In this document: positions 31,341 to 43,710 of the stretch, piece by piece
Numbering within the stretch: the stretch's first letter is position 1
How the letters are laid out: each line of letters begins with the position of its first letter
DNA from: Lineus longissimus
Taxonomy: Eukaryota; Nemertea; Pilidiophora; Heteronemertea; Lineidae
Assembly (NCBI RefSeq): GCF_910592395.1
Contig: NC_088314.1
Span: 11,410,001-11,474,000 of the forward strand
DNA: 64,000 nt
Reading direction: 5' to 3'
Translations under genes and position numbers: made by a program
The notes under the pieces: generated by a model
Databases searched by the model: none
What the model saw: the letters and a program-made list of their open reading frames with translations, nothing else
What the model was told of the DNA's origin: nothing

Positions 31341-33271
31341 CTGTTGATGCATAATCCCATCAAGGTTTAAACTGCCAAAGTTTATGACGCTTAAAAAGGG
31401 TTTGTTGGACAAGTGTAAAAGATATTGGAGAGAACTTCAATGTAAGCTAACTCAAACTGATCGATATCATTTTGTCACCTAAACGTTAATGCCAGACAGC
31501 ATTGCAGACACAATGCAGTCAGGATCCTACGATGTTGTCCCCTGCACCAGAATATGTGACAACAATTACTAAGACTAAGAATTTGGAATCAATACTACAG
31601 CATCTTAACGAGCAGTAGGTTCCAAATTTTGACAATAGGGGGCTTTTGCAAGATAATTTGTCTTCTATTCAATGGCTATCACTGGCTGGTTCTTGCTTGG
31701 TTTTTGTCACAAAATACATGCCTCAAATAGTGTAACTTGTTTAGTAGCGATTATGAGGCTAATAAGAAAATGGTATTTTAACAAGGTTCAAAAACCCCTC
31801 CAAGACAAAGAATGCCTACCATCACGCCATTAAATAATGTATCTCATTTATCTTTAGGATGTCAGAGCTGAATGAGGTATCATTTTGTTCGTCTTGATAA
31901 TATCTTTACAATGAATCAATAACATTTATAATTCAGTATCCGAGTTCAGGAAACTTTTACCTTCCCTTTTGAAAAAAAAAATTTTAATCTAGTTTTTTCA
32001 ATTTCTGAAGTTCCAAATTCTTAGTCTTTTGCCGACGGTGGCAGGATGAAATAACGTAGGAAGGTTCTCCCAGACCAAGGCAGCACCATTCAAACACAGT
32101 TTGGAAAAATGAGAACCAAATTTACCGCTGTGGGGAGGGAGTTCGCTCACATCCAAATCCATTTTAATAGCATGACAACCACCATTATCTGACTGATTAT
32201 TTAAAACATGGCGTCAAATGATTTTTTTGGGGGTATTTTTTGCCTGTAAAGTAAGATCGGAACTGGTTCCTCTCTGAAATGAAAAAAAAACGCTCTGTGC
32301 AGGTCAATGTCTGGGGCGCATATCAACTCTTGTCTCCAGGAAAAATAATATTCGCAGAACTGCCTACCTCACGTCAGTGTTGGAAGTTACATACGACGTT
32401 GACGGACAGTAAGAATGACATACTTATATATTCGACATTAGGACACAAAAAGGCACCTGGGATCAGGTTGTATTTCAAAAAAAATCACTGCGAGAATGCA
32501 ATGACCAGAGGTGACACAAGGCCAGAGCCCTCTATTAAAACCTGTGTACATTACGTGTACATTGTTGTGCATAAGTTTTGGTCAAAAAAGTACACCTTTG
32601 CCGATAGCATAATAAGTTTAAAAACATTCCAATACTGATTGCCTGAGAAAAAAAGATTTCCGCACACCATATCCATCAAAACGTCACTGGCTCATTGATA
32701 TGGCCCTGTCAAAATACAAATTCGAAACTGACCAGTGAGACCACATTTTCTTGAATATATTATCAAAAAGCATATTTCTGTGATGGCCTGACTCTGTAGA
32801 TTAAGAATCAACCACAGATGGAGAATTAATTCCACTTTGGTCCATCCCAGCCATGTATTTACCACAACTTGACATTTTGATAAGCTCTATGTGACTGTGC
32901 CACACTTCCGGTCTTGGATGAATACATGTCTCTGCCCACAAACTGAAAAATTTGTCTTAATAACGCAATGAAAAAACGGATTATCCCACAGGCATGTATG
33001 AGAAAGTTAGCGCAAAACTACTAATGCAATCATGTTGAGCACAAATTCAACATGTAGCAGCCACAGTTTGACTTATTATATTTTACCTTTGGGGAAGTTA
33101 TTAGTGATTTGGTGAAGAAGACCTTGCTGCTGTATCCAAAAAGGCCATCCTACGTTATTTCCTCCGAACGTTGGGGAGCAACAGGAACAACGCTCGAACA
33201 AAATCTCGAAAGGATAAGCGATGTCATCTCCACCTCAGCAATGAAAAATATTGAATGCTCTTTTTTTGCAG
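31341..33271. other. CPT2 intron, unassigned
   Basis: A weak inverted repeat: GGATGAAATAACGTAGGAAGG near 32044 and a near reverse complement near 33148. They may bound a ~1.1-kb miniature element, but the arms are only ~20 bp with mismatches. An open frame that enters the CPT2 exon from 33109 is only intronic sequence that happens to be open. The acceptor TTTTTTTGCAG ends at 33271. Confidence 0.4.
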
Positions 33272-33418
33272 GCAATATTGCTCCACCAAGCGAGATTTTG
33301 GCAAAAGTGCAGCACATCCTTAATGACAACTGTGCCCCCGCTAAGCATCCCCTGGGATATCTCTCAGCAGAGGAAAGGAACACATGGGCATCCGTCCGTG
33401 AGAAGCTGCTCAATGCTG
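33272..33418 (+). CDS. CPT2: CPT2 exon
   Basis: A 147-bp exon between TTTTTTTGCAG and GTGAGT. It encodes NIAPPSEILAKVQHILNDNC, then APAKHPLGYLSAEERNTWAS and VREKLLNAG. It matches human CPT2 NIVSPSEIQ...ILSD...LAYLTSENRDIWAELRQKL. Phase fits both neighbours. Confidence 0.96.
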
Positions 33419-33511
33419 GTGAGTAGGGAACAACTTTGTTTTTATTTCCGGAATTTTAATACATTACTATATGTAAATAAACTTTTTGGCTCTGGTATTC
33501 GTTTCAAAAAC

Positions 33512-34240
33512 AGTGACACATTTCTTAACTGCTAGGGCTATGAACTTGAAACTTTGTACACAGGACCCCCTAGGTCAGGTTACCTCTGACACTTTTTAGT
33601 CTATCACGTGCGACTTGTGCATTGCATTTGTGAGTCTGCCTCCAGATGGCCAATAGTGGCTACACACTGGCCACCTATCGGGAGCTAAAACGTAGGGCAA
33701 TGTATATTACAGAGTATAAAAGTGCATTACAAAGATCAAATTGATGTAATTTATGAATGAAACAGATAACTTATATGAAAAACAGGTAGCATTTTTTTCG
33801 TGTCGTATAGAAAATTTAATATGTATTTGTTTATTGCAAGGTGAAGATTGTGCCACGACAGAATCCTGTCGTGGATAGCAAAAATAAAATGGTTTAAAAT
33901 TAGGCCCACGGCAGTGGCCGCTTTAGCAATTTTGGTCTGATTTGATTCTTCACTAAGCCACCATATTAAGTGAAAATGCAAAAAAGTGTGATATCTTGCT
34001 TATGAGTGATTCGTTTTCGATGAAATGTTTACGGTAGGTACTTCTAGCAAGGATACATCACTTAACATATGTTCAGGGAAAAATACATAACATGTCATGC
34101 AGGTTTTTGATTTGACCTGCTTTTCAAAGTCACTCCGGTCAATTGGCGTAAATTGGCTGTTTGAGTGTAACAATGGCACGTTTCTAAACTGCCAAAGGTA
34201 ACAACTTGAAACTTGGTCAGCAAAGCCGCAGCGCTTCATC
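33512..34240 (+). repeat. Diverged family R fragments
   Basis: Two R-monomer pieces: about 33512-33600 (cttaactgctagggctatgaacttg block) and about 33930-34220 (aaaaagtgtgatatcttgct, then the GGTAGGTACTTCTAGCAAGG block and a degenerate DR3). The middle is unrelated. The pieces fall within the 2.0-kb CPT2 intron. Confidence 0.7.
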
Positions 34241-34569
34241 AAACGATGAGAACAAGGCGAGATTGACAAAAATGCCTTACTTTTATAGCTCTAAAATTGT
34301 TATTCTTCAGTCAATTAAAAAATTTAAGAGAGCAGTTTGTGAGAGAGATATATTTGCTGGCGATTTACACCTGATTGAATAAGTCTGAACTGGTGATGTA
34401 GTAGATGTCGTAGGATCATCAAAAACCGCAATCTCAGGATGCCAGCATCCAAGAACGTGGCAATTGATGATGATGAATTCAAGTGCCTGCAATTTAATTT
34501 AAATTTTAATTTCATCAGTTTGCGAGTTTGCAAGCAGACGCCAGCCACTTTTGTTGTTCTTCAAGCATA

Positions 34570-34884
34570 AATTAGAAGGAATAGAATCACCTGAATCAAT
34601 GGTATAAGTTTATCATCCGCTCAACACACCACGTTAGGATGTCTAGACTAGATTCTTGTGATTGGTTTGAGGTTATTATTTTCTTCTCATTACCAATTGT
34701 TACGTTTGATTTGAATGTAAAAAATTAAATTAGAAGGAATAGAATCACCTGAATCAATGGTATAAGTTTATCATCCGCTCAACACACCACGTTAGATGTC
34801 TAGACTAGATTCTTGTGATTGGTTTGAGGTTATTATTTTCTTCTCATTGCCAATTGTTACGTTTGATTTGAATGTAAAAAATTA
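34570..34884. repeat. Two-copy tandem duplication, ~158 bp unit
   Basis: AATTAGAAGGAATAGAATCA starts copy 1 at 34570 and copy 2 at 34728. Copies are nearly identical, with one base lost in GTTAGGATGTC versus GTTAGATGTC and one A/G change. Non-coding. Confidence 0.9.
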
Positions 34885-35464
34885 AAAGTCTTGTCTAACT
34901 TCTTAATCTTGGTTTAACTCCTTAAATATATATCCAGCCTGTTTCCATTATTCAAACTTTAATTGCCAATGTTTTCCTAGAAAAAAATAGAATGTGGAAT
35001 GTGCGGTTTTTGATTGTGTCATCATCCAAGAGGCGTTATGGCTTTGATATAACTCTTCTTGAGACTTGACTTGGCGGCCTATAATAGGCAGCCAGATAGC
35101 ATCTGTGAGGCAGTCAGTACCCCAATAGTGGCTTCTTCCTTATAATCCTGATGAAAAAAATGGTTCTACTTGTAAAAATCATCTGATGATCAGATGAGAG
35201 AGTAGCATACCATGATCAGGATCGAAAAAAGGTAGGTGCCATACCATATCTGATATGGACAAAATGTCAGCTGAGCGCCAGGCACTTGAGCCTCTTGTTT
35301 GTTTACCTTGATTGTTTTCACAGGTGCATGCAATCAGCAGATAATGCAAATCGTGCACCGAGGCAACTTTATTTGTAGCGAGTCACGTTTGCTTCCCTCT
35401 CATGGCCCTGTTATCGTAGATTTGTCATCACTTTAATCATTATTTTCCGTTTTTTTTCTTTCAG

Positions 35465-35585
35465 GCAATGAAGAAGCTCTACAGTTAATAGACAGTGGTT
35501 TGTTCTGTTTCTGTTTTGATGATGAGAACCCTAAAGATCCAAACCATCTGACCAAGATGTTCCTGCATGGGAATGGTGCTAACAG
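35465..35585 (+). CDS. CPT2: CPT2 exon
   Basis: A 121-bp exon between TTTCTTTCAG and GTAGGG. It encodes NEEALQLIDSGLFCFCFDDE, then NPKDPNHLTKMFLHGNGANR, with the final Arg split across the junction. It corresponds to human NEESLRKVDSAVFCLCLDD...HNMLHGDGTNR. This run leads directly to the active-site exon. Confidence 0.96.
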
Positions 35586-36932
35586 GTAGGGTGTGAAATT
35601 TTCATCACCATGTCCATGCCCTCTCGTGTTCGTTAACTTCGTTCCCAGACAAAAGGAGACTCGCACCCAGTTGATATATAAATATATATAATATATATTG
35701 GTCTTTTAATGATGCGGTTCAATCTGAAATACATACAATAATAACTAAGTTCCTGTTGTCAGAAATACCCTAAATTCCTACATTACAATGTTTACAAGTT
35801 TAATTAGGTGACCAAAATAAAGATGGCAGCAATACAATGCAGACCAAGTGCTCACAGAGACCAAGGTGAGCTTATCAAAACAAATGAGTCACAAGACAAC
35901 TTTACACTATGCATAACCTAACAGTATGCTATGAATACAGATGAAACTTAACCAAGTTTGCACACCAACTGCATCAAAGTGAAAGCATAAAACCCTACAC
36001 AAACACCATCTGTTCTTAGCAAATGACTTATAGATTTTAGCTATGTGACTCTGATCACAAGTTTTCCAGAGAAAAGCTACTATTTTAGCATTAAAAGTCC
36101 AAATGATACCAAATTGAATCTGAAACAAGCTATCAGCACACCTGATAGCCAAAACATGGTAGAGAACCCCTCACTTATCTAAACCTGGTCAATGTTAACG
36201 AACAATAAACTGTTCCAAAGTAACTATAGTTATCAAGGCATATATAAATGGTACTTACAAAGCTGGGCTCGAATAAATGCTGGTTTAATCGGAACATCTA
36301 AATATATGAGTGTAATGGCATGGTGGCCAAAAGGTTAAAATGGGTCAAAGAAAAATTAAGTGGTTTGATAAAAAATGCATGCGTGTCTGAGAGAAAATCA
36401 AGGTATCGTAGAAATAGAACGGAAAAAATTGTGTCAGGCGCTTTCCAAAGTCACTTTGCCGATTATGCATACATCCCCATCGTCAACCAACTTGCATACA
36501 CAAATCGAGCGATTGTCAACGTAAGTTCAGATTATTCAGTCGCATGTTGCGATACGAAATCGCCTTGACGCAAGGGCCCAACGCGCCGCGTAGCGGCAAA
36601 AAAGCGAAGCTGGCGAAACATTTATAACGGGTCACCGTCACTTATTATTGGACTTATAGCGCATTTACGGGGTTGCAACTATTTTGCTTTATAGTGTCAC
36701 CAGGAAAGAAAAGCATGCGACCTAACGCCGATCTATTTGTATAAAGTGATAATTGGAAGGTATATAGTAGGAAATATCAATAAAATAATCATTCCATGTC
36801 GTCTTTTGAGGGCATTTTTGATTGTAAAAAATATATGTGTACGTCACCGTAGTCTCTGCAATGATAATTTTATCAGAGCAGTCTCGCGCAAGTAGAAGTT
36901 CTTTACCTACTAGTTCTTCACTTATTAGTCTC
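35586..36932. other. Start of the 28.3-kb CPT2 intron, unassigned
   Basis: No coding region recognised. A short TATA-rich run near 35675-35698 and a CpG block near 36585 were noted. Confidence 0.4.
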
Positions 36933-36957
36933 AACGTCTGGCGCAAAGCCAGACGTT
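36933..36957. repeat. 10-bp perfect hairpin
   Basis: AACGTCTGGC and GCCAGACGTT pair around the loop GCAAA. It lies just before the duplicated block at 36962. Possibly the tip of a small element. Confidence 0.7.
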
Positions 36958-36961
36958 TTCC

Positions 36962-37106
36962 ATTACGATTTCACTACGATGTTTGACAATAAGGAGCAGT
37001 GCGCGAGATATGCTAATGAGCAGACTTCCCTCTTGAGTTTCTGAAGAATGTTCCATATCGCGCTAAGCTCATCACTGCTGATTATGACAGGCGTGCAGCG
37101 GTAGGT
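36962..37106 (+). repeat. Copy A of a dispersed ~140-bp block that resembles coding sequence
   Basis: It shares the stretch GATTTCACTACGATGTTTGA through CATGACAGGCGTGC-like sequence with 38373-38520, with scattered differences. It ends at a splice-donor-like GCG|GTAGGT. One frame reads TTMFDNKEQCARYANEQTS before a stop. It may be an exon of an unidentified gene or transposon that was duplicated. Confidence 0.5.
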
Positions 37107-38138
37107 ATCTGCTCCCCAACTTCCACCCTAATACGGTACAATAAGTTACCATTTGATGAGAATGGGACAATGCCCTCACTGTGCATGGAGTCATAGGGAT
37201 AAGAAGACATTATTCATTAGTGTTGGTACAAGTGATTTTGCCCAAAAAGCATGCGCATTCAAAAAACAAAATATGCAAGGTATCACGTACATGACCATGA
37301 CGACGTGCAGAAAGTGCACTGGCCAGTGCATACCCTATGGCTATGTATAGTAAACATGGTAAACATGAACAACATCATTATTCATCGGCAGTTCATTGTG
37401 GGGCATGCGTCTAAACCAAAGCCCCAAAATCACTTGTTTTGGTCTATTTCACTTGTGTTTCCCCCGTCTCCCAGTCCATAATACATTTACAGTTTACAAT
37501 CCCCGATCATGGCCCAACAAAAGGTCATCGGTTGAATAAAGCCAAGGAACACAACTGTTCAATGGATTTATAGTTGAATGCGATCAAACTACGTCTTTTC
37601 AATCGTGGATTGTAAATTTAACCCCATGGGCCTAGGGAAGGCCCTATAACAATACTTTCGACACAGTTATTATCTCCGCTGCCTCCACCATGTTACACAC
37701 AGTGCTCACTGCTGATTCTAAAATGCGCCACCTAGTCAATTGCACTATCGTCATCACCTCATCATACTTCATTGACATTACAGGCACACATTGACATAGA
37801 CCACTGTTGCAATCAACGACACAGTCGCTATCCAAGTAGCATTATAGAGGTAATTATCATTATCATACCTCATTAGCATGTGAACCAATCGCGTCGCATC
37901 CTTTGCGATCACGGCAAAGCCTCATGGAATAATGTCTTTCAATGTTGAATAATTTTTCATATTCCATGCCTACAACTTCAATTTCTTCATAATCCATGGC
38001 TAGAAGTTCAATACTAATATAATATCCAAGATAAAGTTACAAGAAGTAGTCAATAGGGGTCTCTCACCTCTCACTGTATGTCCACACTATTCACGCTTGT
38101 ACGAGGAATACATTCAATGCTGAATCTAACAACACCCA

Positions 38139-38568
38139 GTGCCCTTACTCTGTATATTAGTCACTGGAAGATGGCCCATTTCACTCCTTGCTTCTACTTC
38201 ACCTATAGTCTCATTGCAAACGCCTCAGTTCTATGATATCACATTCACTTTCAGCTGTCATGCAACGCAACAACTGTGCTATCTGCCATCGCACATCAAC
38301 GAAGAAGTGCAGCCGCCCACATTCCACCTCACGTCTGTCCGACCAGCTGCAATCCTCGAGGACGCCCCACTGTACCACGATTTCACTACGATGTTTGACA
38401 AGAAGGAGCAGTGCGCGAGATAGGCTAATGAGCAGACTACCCTCGCTTGAGTTTCGGAAGAATGTTCCATATCACGCTAAGCTGACCACTGCTGACCATG
38501 ACAGGCGTGCATTGGACTGGTACAGGTTGGAACTGAACATTGAATATGCTGGTGGTGACGCTTTCTGA
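38139..38568 (+). repeat. Copy B of the dispersed block, with longer flanking open frames
   Basis: Overlapping open frames at 38139-38423 and 38233-38568 cover this copy. One reads PPTFHLTSVRPAAILEDAPL, then YHDFTTMFDKKEQCAR before TAG. The related reading in copy A has no stop at that position (TAT versus TAG), so copy B is damaged there. Function unknown. Confidence 0.4.
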
Positions 38569-39047
38569 TGAGAAGTTGGTCGTGACTGATGCAGTATCCT
38601 TGGACTTGTCCACAGCATCGTTCAATCATTGCTCTCTGAGCTGCCTTGATTCTGCCTTGATTCTGTACCCAAATACTAAGACCAATTGCCTGTTGACTGT
38701 GCTTTAAGAGAGACTGGCGCCATGCCTAGAGATATGACTGACCCCTATTGGCAAATTTGTATGACTTTATCTTGCCTACCTAGCTGCTGCCTATAGTCTC
38801 CCTTTAACTGCGGAACACTTCAAAGTCGATAAAATGCCATGTTCCACCTTTTAATGTGTTCAGACTGCCATTTTCAAAATAATCAAGTCAGGACACTGCC
38901 TTCTAGTCTCATAATAAATTTTGCTTTCCTCAATATATAATAACATTTCTTCTTCATCAATGCTTTCATCATTCCAAACTTCTCCTCCTCTGACTTTTAC
39001 AGGGGTACAGTCATGGCAATCAAAACCCAAATACTGAGACCAAATGC

Positions 39048-39111
39048 CTGTTGACTGTGCTTTAAGAGAGACTGGCGCCATGCCTAGTCTCTCTTAAAGC
39101 ACAGTCAACAG
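39048..39111. repeat. 26-bp perfect hairpin
   Basis: CTGTTGACTGTGCTTTAAGA + GAGACT at 39048-39073 is exactly complementary to 39086-39111 around a 12-base loop (GGCGCCATGCCT). A single-arm copy with the same loop start (CTGTTGACTGTGCTTTAAGA onwards) lies near 38690-38730. This looks like an inverted-duplication event at the end of a repeat, or a foldback element. Confidence 0.9.
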
Positions 39112-39465
39112 ACACCAACCCCCTCAGACTCAGAAACCACAAACGCCCAACCCTTCCTGCTACCCTAATACTTCTGGGTAATCGCCTTGGTAATCTAAAT
39201 GACCTAGGTCCGTAACGTAATCTATTTCGGTTAGTGTACTGCGAAACCTGGTCATCGCGGCAATAGATTTGAGGTACGAACCGAGGCAACTATTTGTTTC
39301 TGGCCGGTTCCTTGTAACTGCCAAAACCAATGCATACTTCTGGACCTCGCTGTACCTCAGATTACAGCTTCAAGCGCATAAACAACATCATTTTGTCGTT
39401 TCAAACTCAAAGTTCATGTGTCGTCTCGCACAATGTGTTGTTGCTGGTAGGAGGTTCTTCCACAA

Positions 39466-42060
39466 CCTCTGACACTGAATTTCAGTCCGCTCTGATTCTC
39501 AACTTGGCCACCAGGGGGCCAAACGTGGAAACGTAAGAAGTGTGTTATCTCCCTTGTTAGCTCAGCTGACAAAGTCAGCAAAGCTGGTAATATTACTAAG
39601 GGTATCGTGTCTGTCCTTTCTCCGTGTCATTTTTGGGCATTTTGTAACCGCAAGGCCTAGGCACTTCGTTGACGCTGCTTAATTAGGCGTAACCCAAGAT
39701 GAATTTAGAAACCAAAAATCAGCGCGATCCGACCTGCATTAAGCAAATGAGGTCATCGGGAAGTTTAAACTTCATTCCTTTATACCACGGTCCACAGAGG
39801 AAATATTGTTTTCACATCTGGCCGAATATTTTTTGATAATTTTTCATTTTTACTTGTAATGGAATTAGTTTAGTTTTCACCACCAGTTGGCGCTAGAGGC
39901 ACATTTAACTAAATTTTTGACGATTCAAAAGCTCGGGCTATGACGTTGAGTTGCGCAGTTGTATTCTGCGCATGGAATTGGCCAAGGAACCAGGCTATAT
40001 TTCAGCATACCCACTGTGAGTGTGACCAGTCTAAAGATGGAAGATTGATTTTGCAACACGGTAACCAAATTTCTGCTAAAAAGAAGTCAAGCAGGCGATA
40101 TCATCACTAGTTCCTTTCAGTGGGTAGTCATAAGGTCTTTAGTGACTACTTTCAGAAATTAGTTCTTGAAAATTTGGCCACAATTCTGTGAAAACGATAT
40201 TGGAAGTGCACACTATGTTCGCGAATTATTTTGAAGTGGAGAATTCCCACAGTATGTGCAGTGAATCTGCATAATTCTGTTTGCATTTTAGTTTTTAGTA
40301 CTACGATTCTTACATGAGTAAAAAGTAGACATTCCAAGCAACACAATAATGTTACTCCCATAAAAATTGATTCAAAATTGACGGAGCTACAGCATTCTGT
40401 TCGGCAATTGGCAGCGCTGATAAAATACATTGCATGCTAATGCATGCCAAATGGTACACTTTAAAAAGTGCTCATTGGACAACGTAGGGAATGACCAGAA
40501 ATGACTTAATCGCTGGTCTGAATAAAAAATAGATGGGTTCCAAATCGACACACTAGGGATACGCAGTAGAGCACAATGTCTTGAAATACGACCCTTTGTA
40601 AATTCCAATCACCTGCAGGACAGGTCAATTTCTCTCAATAAAATTAATTTTGTTGAGTCCTGTAATCTCTACCTTATCAAAAAAAAGACAGTGGTGTTAG
40701 TCCCAAACTGGTCATTTCTATTTATTTTGACCTCTGTTGTATCAGGATACCTCTCAATTACAGACAGCATTTTGTATCCTTGTGATGTACAACCCAGCCT
40801 GGACATACTACAGTTGTGCATGGAGAAGTCACATCCTCTCTGACACTTCTTGTCTGTAAAGATACCAATACAACATACTGAACTAGGGATATCTTCCGTT
40901 GCCTCCTGTAATATTTACATACCATGGATGATTAGTTCAATCATATTTCATCCAGCTGGTAGCTCTGCATTGGAAATTTTAGTGGTATAACGTGTTCTCT
41001 TGACCTTCAAACAGTAGTATAAAGCCGATATTTACTACTTTACACCCTCAGTCCTGTATTATTAGGTCATCCAGCTGAGCGCCAGGCCCTTGGGCCTCTT
41101 GTTAATGATGCGTTTTCAAAAACAAATTTATGGTAGGTACTCCCAGCAAGGATACATCACATATCATACCGGTTTTTGATTTGATGTTCTTTTCAAGGTC
41201 ACAGATGTCAAATGGCATAAGTTGGCCGTTAGGCTGGAACTATGGTACGTTTCTTAACCGCAATGACCATTTATCTCAAATTTGGTACACATGTAACCAA
41301 TAGTCTGGTGATCTCAGGGACTGTAGTTGGGTCCGATCTGATTCACCGTTTGGCCACCTGGGGGGCCAAAACTGAAAACCTTAAAAATGTGATTATTCAT
41401 TAACTACTTGTCCGATTGCCACCAATTTGATATCATGGGTACATCTAATCACGACACAGTATATGTCACATGGATTTTATATTTAACCTACTTTTCAAGG
41501 TCAAGGAGTGGTGGAGACAGGGGTGGAAGAACTCATCAAGTTGGGAGTTGATTTCTTATCTTTGTCAACACCATAACATGGGGTTTTCTGAAATAGTACA
41601 AACATGTGTCACAATCAGAAACAGTACATCATAACCATATCCTCAAATTTGTCTTCCCAACAACATGGTCTTACACAGAGAACTAGAACCTACATCTTAC
41701 TGTCACACAGATCATTGAAAACAGTCCTCAATATTCTCACAAACTTAGTGCATGGCAGAATGATATTGGTACTGTAAAATCGCTGGGAGACGTTGCTCCT
41801 GTACACGGAGTTAATGTGGTAAATTAGCCTTCTTTTTGCGATAATACATCATAGGCCTAGGCCTATATCCTCCAGGGCTAAAAATATTTTGGTCTCAGCC
41901 CTGGTAACTGCATTGTATGTCCCTTATTATAATGAATATGAATAAAATATTCTGCCCTGTCCTTCTACTAGCCACTCAATATACATGTATCGTACATAAT
42001 TTACAGTGCGCAACATTGCTTTCAACTACGGTGAGCACAATGGCCCCTTGCCGTTTCATT
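39466..42060 (+). repeat. Family R copy 4, interrupted by family B
   Basis: R sequence 39466-39558 (with exact CCACCAGGGGGC at 39508) stops within 'atctcccttgtta' and resumes at about 41105 with 'atgatgcgttttcaaaaac' and the GGTAGGTACTCCCAGCAAGG block. It runs to about 41510, then an unassigned stretch. It ends with GGTGAGCACAATGGCCCCTT at 42030-42060. The left end (CGTCGTC head) is missing. Confidence 0.75.
39559..41104 (+). repeat. Family B copy 1 inserted in family R
   Basis: The left end AGCTCAGCTGACAAAGTCAGC is itself a near-palindrome. The right end is CCAGCTGAGCGCCAGGCCCT + TGGGCCTCTTGTTA. GCTCAGCTG at the left is inverted as CAGCTGAGC at the right. Flanks share TTGTTA/TTA, a possible target duplication. 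The last ~560 bp are nearly identical to family B copy 2 (62200-62770). No ORF of note. Confidence 0.8.
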
Positions 42061-42736
42061 GGAGGAAAAAAAACCTATCATATGTCATATATGATATTGC
42101 TGGTAATCATTTTAAGGTAAACACTTATCGGTACAGTGCAACAAAATCCTGTGTTGAGGAATATAGACATGATAGAAGTGAGATCTCCGAGGTGTTTGTT
42201 TTTTTACCCGAACCCATGGGAGAGTAAGACAAGGTGAAAATCTGTTGCCAATGTTATTTGTCCTTTCTCTCAATGATATGGATAAACAGGAGTAAAGGCG
42301 ATGTATCTTATAGTCTTATTGTTGGGTTGTACCTGGGAATTCGTTTGAAAAATTTCGGAATTGTTATTAGAAGAACTAACTTGGTGGGATCCGCAGCATT
42401 TTGGGTGGGACAGCCTCTGTATGCCAGGGAGAAAAAGAACTATATATTGGGGTATTGGCTCGGAAGATTACCTTGCAGGGAAATCTGTTGGCCTGGTCCC
42501 AATATTGGGGGATCTGAGGGAGAAGATTAGTTTCTGGCAATTTTCTTGATGATGATGCGAATCGGGTCAAATGGCAGGAAGAACGCTACACGGAACTATC
42601 CCTCACGACAGTGCTTGTCCAAAGAAACGAATGGGGGCAGGTTGGTCTCGGACAAGATTGTCCTGGGCTGGTAGTGCGCAAGATTTGGTCGACAAGGCAA
42701 GTTTTCAGAAGAGTCCAGACAATAATTTTACGTTCA
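42061..42736. other. CPT2 intron between family R copy 4 and DIRS
   Basis: Overlapping short open frames (42234-42530 and 42361-42549) with no recognised domain. No clear repeat boundary. Confidence 0.35.
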
Positions 42737-43042
42737 TTTTATGTCGTTCATACTCTACCCAGGTCAGACTTTTGCATGTGTACTCTATTCGGACACACCC
42801 GAGGAAGAATTAATCTATTTATAATAGAAAACTTTTAGCTAGTTTGCTTAGCTACACCTAGGCGGCGCCCCTATACAGCCTCTGCCTCGTGTGAGCCGCC
42901 ATCACCAGTACTTCTTCCTCGGCACACTGTTTAACACTGTTCCGAGTTTCTTACCTACGTTTTCGACCGATTTCGGCCGATTCCGAGTTAAAGAAGGACT
43001 GCCCAGGACACCTTCGGGAGGTTTACTTTCTCGAGGAGATGG

Positions 43043-43710
43043 GTGAGATCGTTCTTTCACAATCCCCCTCGATTTCCGCTTTTGGAGCCTGTTTTTTCCT
43101 GCCGTCTCCAAGAAATTTTTTCTCCTTTCTCCCGGGCTGTTGGTCACGTGACCCGTTTGGCTATAGCACTTTGTGGTTTTCCCCGAGAAATTCGTCATAA
43201 TGGTGTTCCACCCTTTGTTTTGGACCTCCTGCCCTTCAGGGCGGGTTTTCGAGGTCCTTTTACCGGTGTGTCGGGGATTCATAGTCCCCGGCCCGGTTCT
43301 TCCCTGTGTCGGGGTGCGGGTAGTTCCGCCCCCTTTGGGCCAGACCCTTCCGCCCCCAGGATGCCTTCCTCTTCTCCCGGCACTACCGGTAAGAAGACGA
43401 AGAAGGTGAGGAGAGGGGCACGGCCCTCAAAGGGAGGGGGGTATCTGACCCTCTCTCCCTCGCCTTCACGGACCCCCGCTAAGTGGCGAGGTCTACGGGG
43501 CTCTGGGGGGAATTCGACCCCTCCCGACCCCTCCAAGAGAAGGGTCGCGGGGGCTAGCGCAAGTGACTTTTTAGTCCTTCCTCCTGCGCCTTCAGGTGGC
43601 GCCCCCACAGTTGGCGTCGTGGGTGGCAGACTGCGACACTTCGCAGCCTTTCGGGACCGGTGGTGTCAAAAAGACTCCCCTGTGCCGGATATGCTCTGAC
43701 ACGGTGTCCG
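43043..43710 (+). pseudogene. DIRS gag-like / RT N-terminal region
   Basis: An open frame of 218 codons in a very GC-rich stretch. It is Pro/Ser/Arg-rich (PSSSPGTTGKKTKKVRRGAR; SPSPSRTPAKWRGLRGSGGN). Low-complexity basic sequence of this sort precedes RT in DIRS elements. No domain can be named. Other long frames on both strands here reflect the high GC. Confidence 0.4.

Noticed and set aside
32040-33165. A ~1.1-kb element bounded by GGATGAAATAACGTAGG-type inverted repeats
   Set aside because: The arms are about 20 bp with mismatches and I could not find a target duplication; it may be chance.
33109-33271. Upstream extension of the CPT2 exon at 33272 as a longer exon or alternative start
   Set aside because: The intron happens to be open in frame, but a strong TTTTTTTGCAG acceptor and exact alignment to CPT2 put the exon start at 33272.
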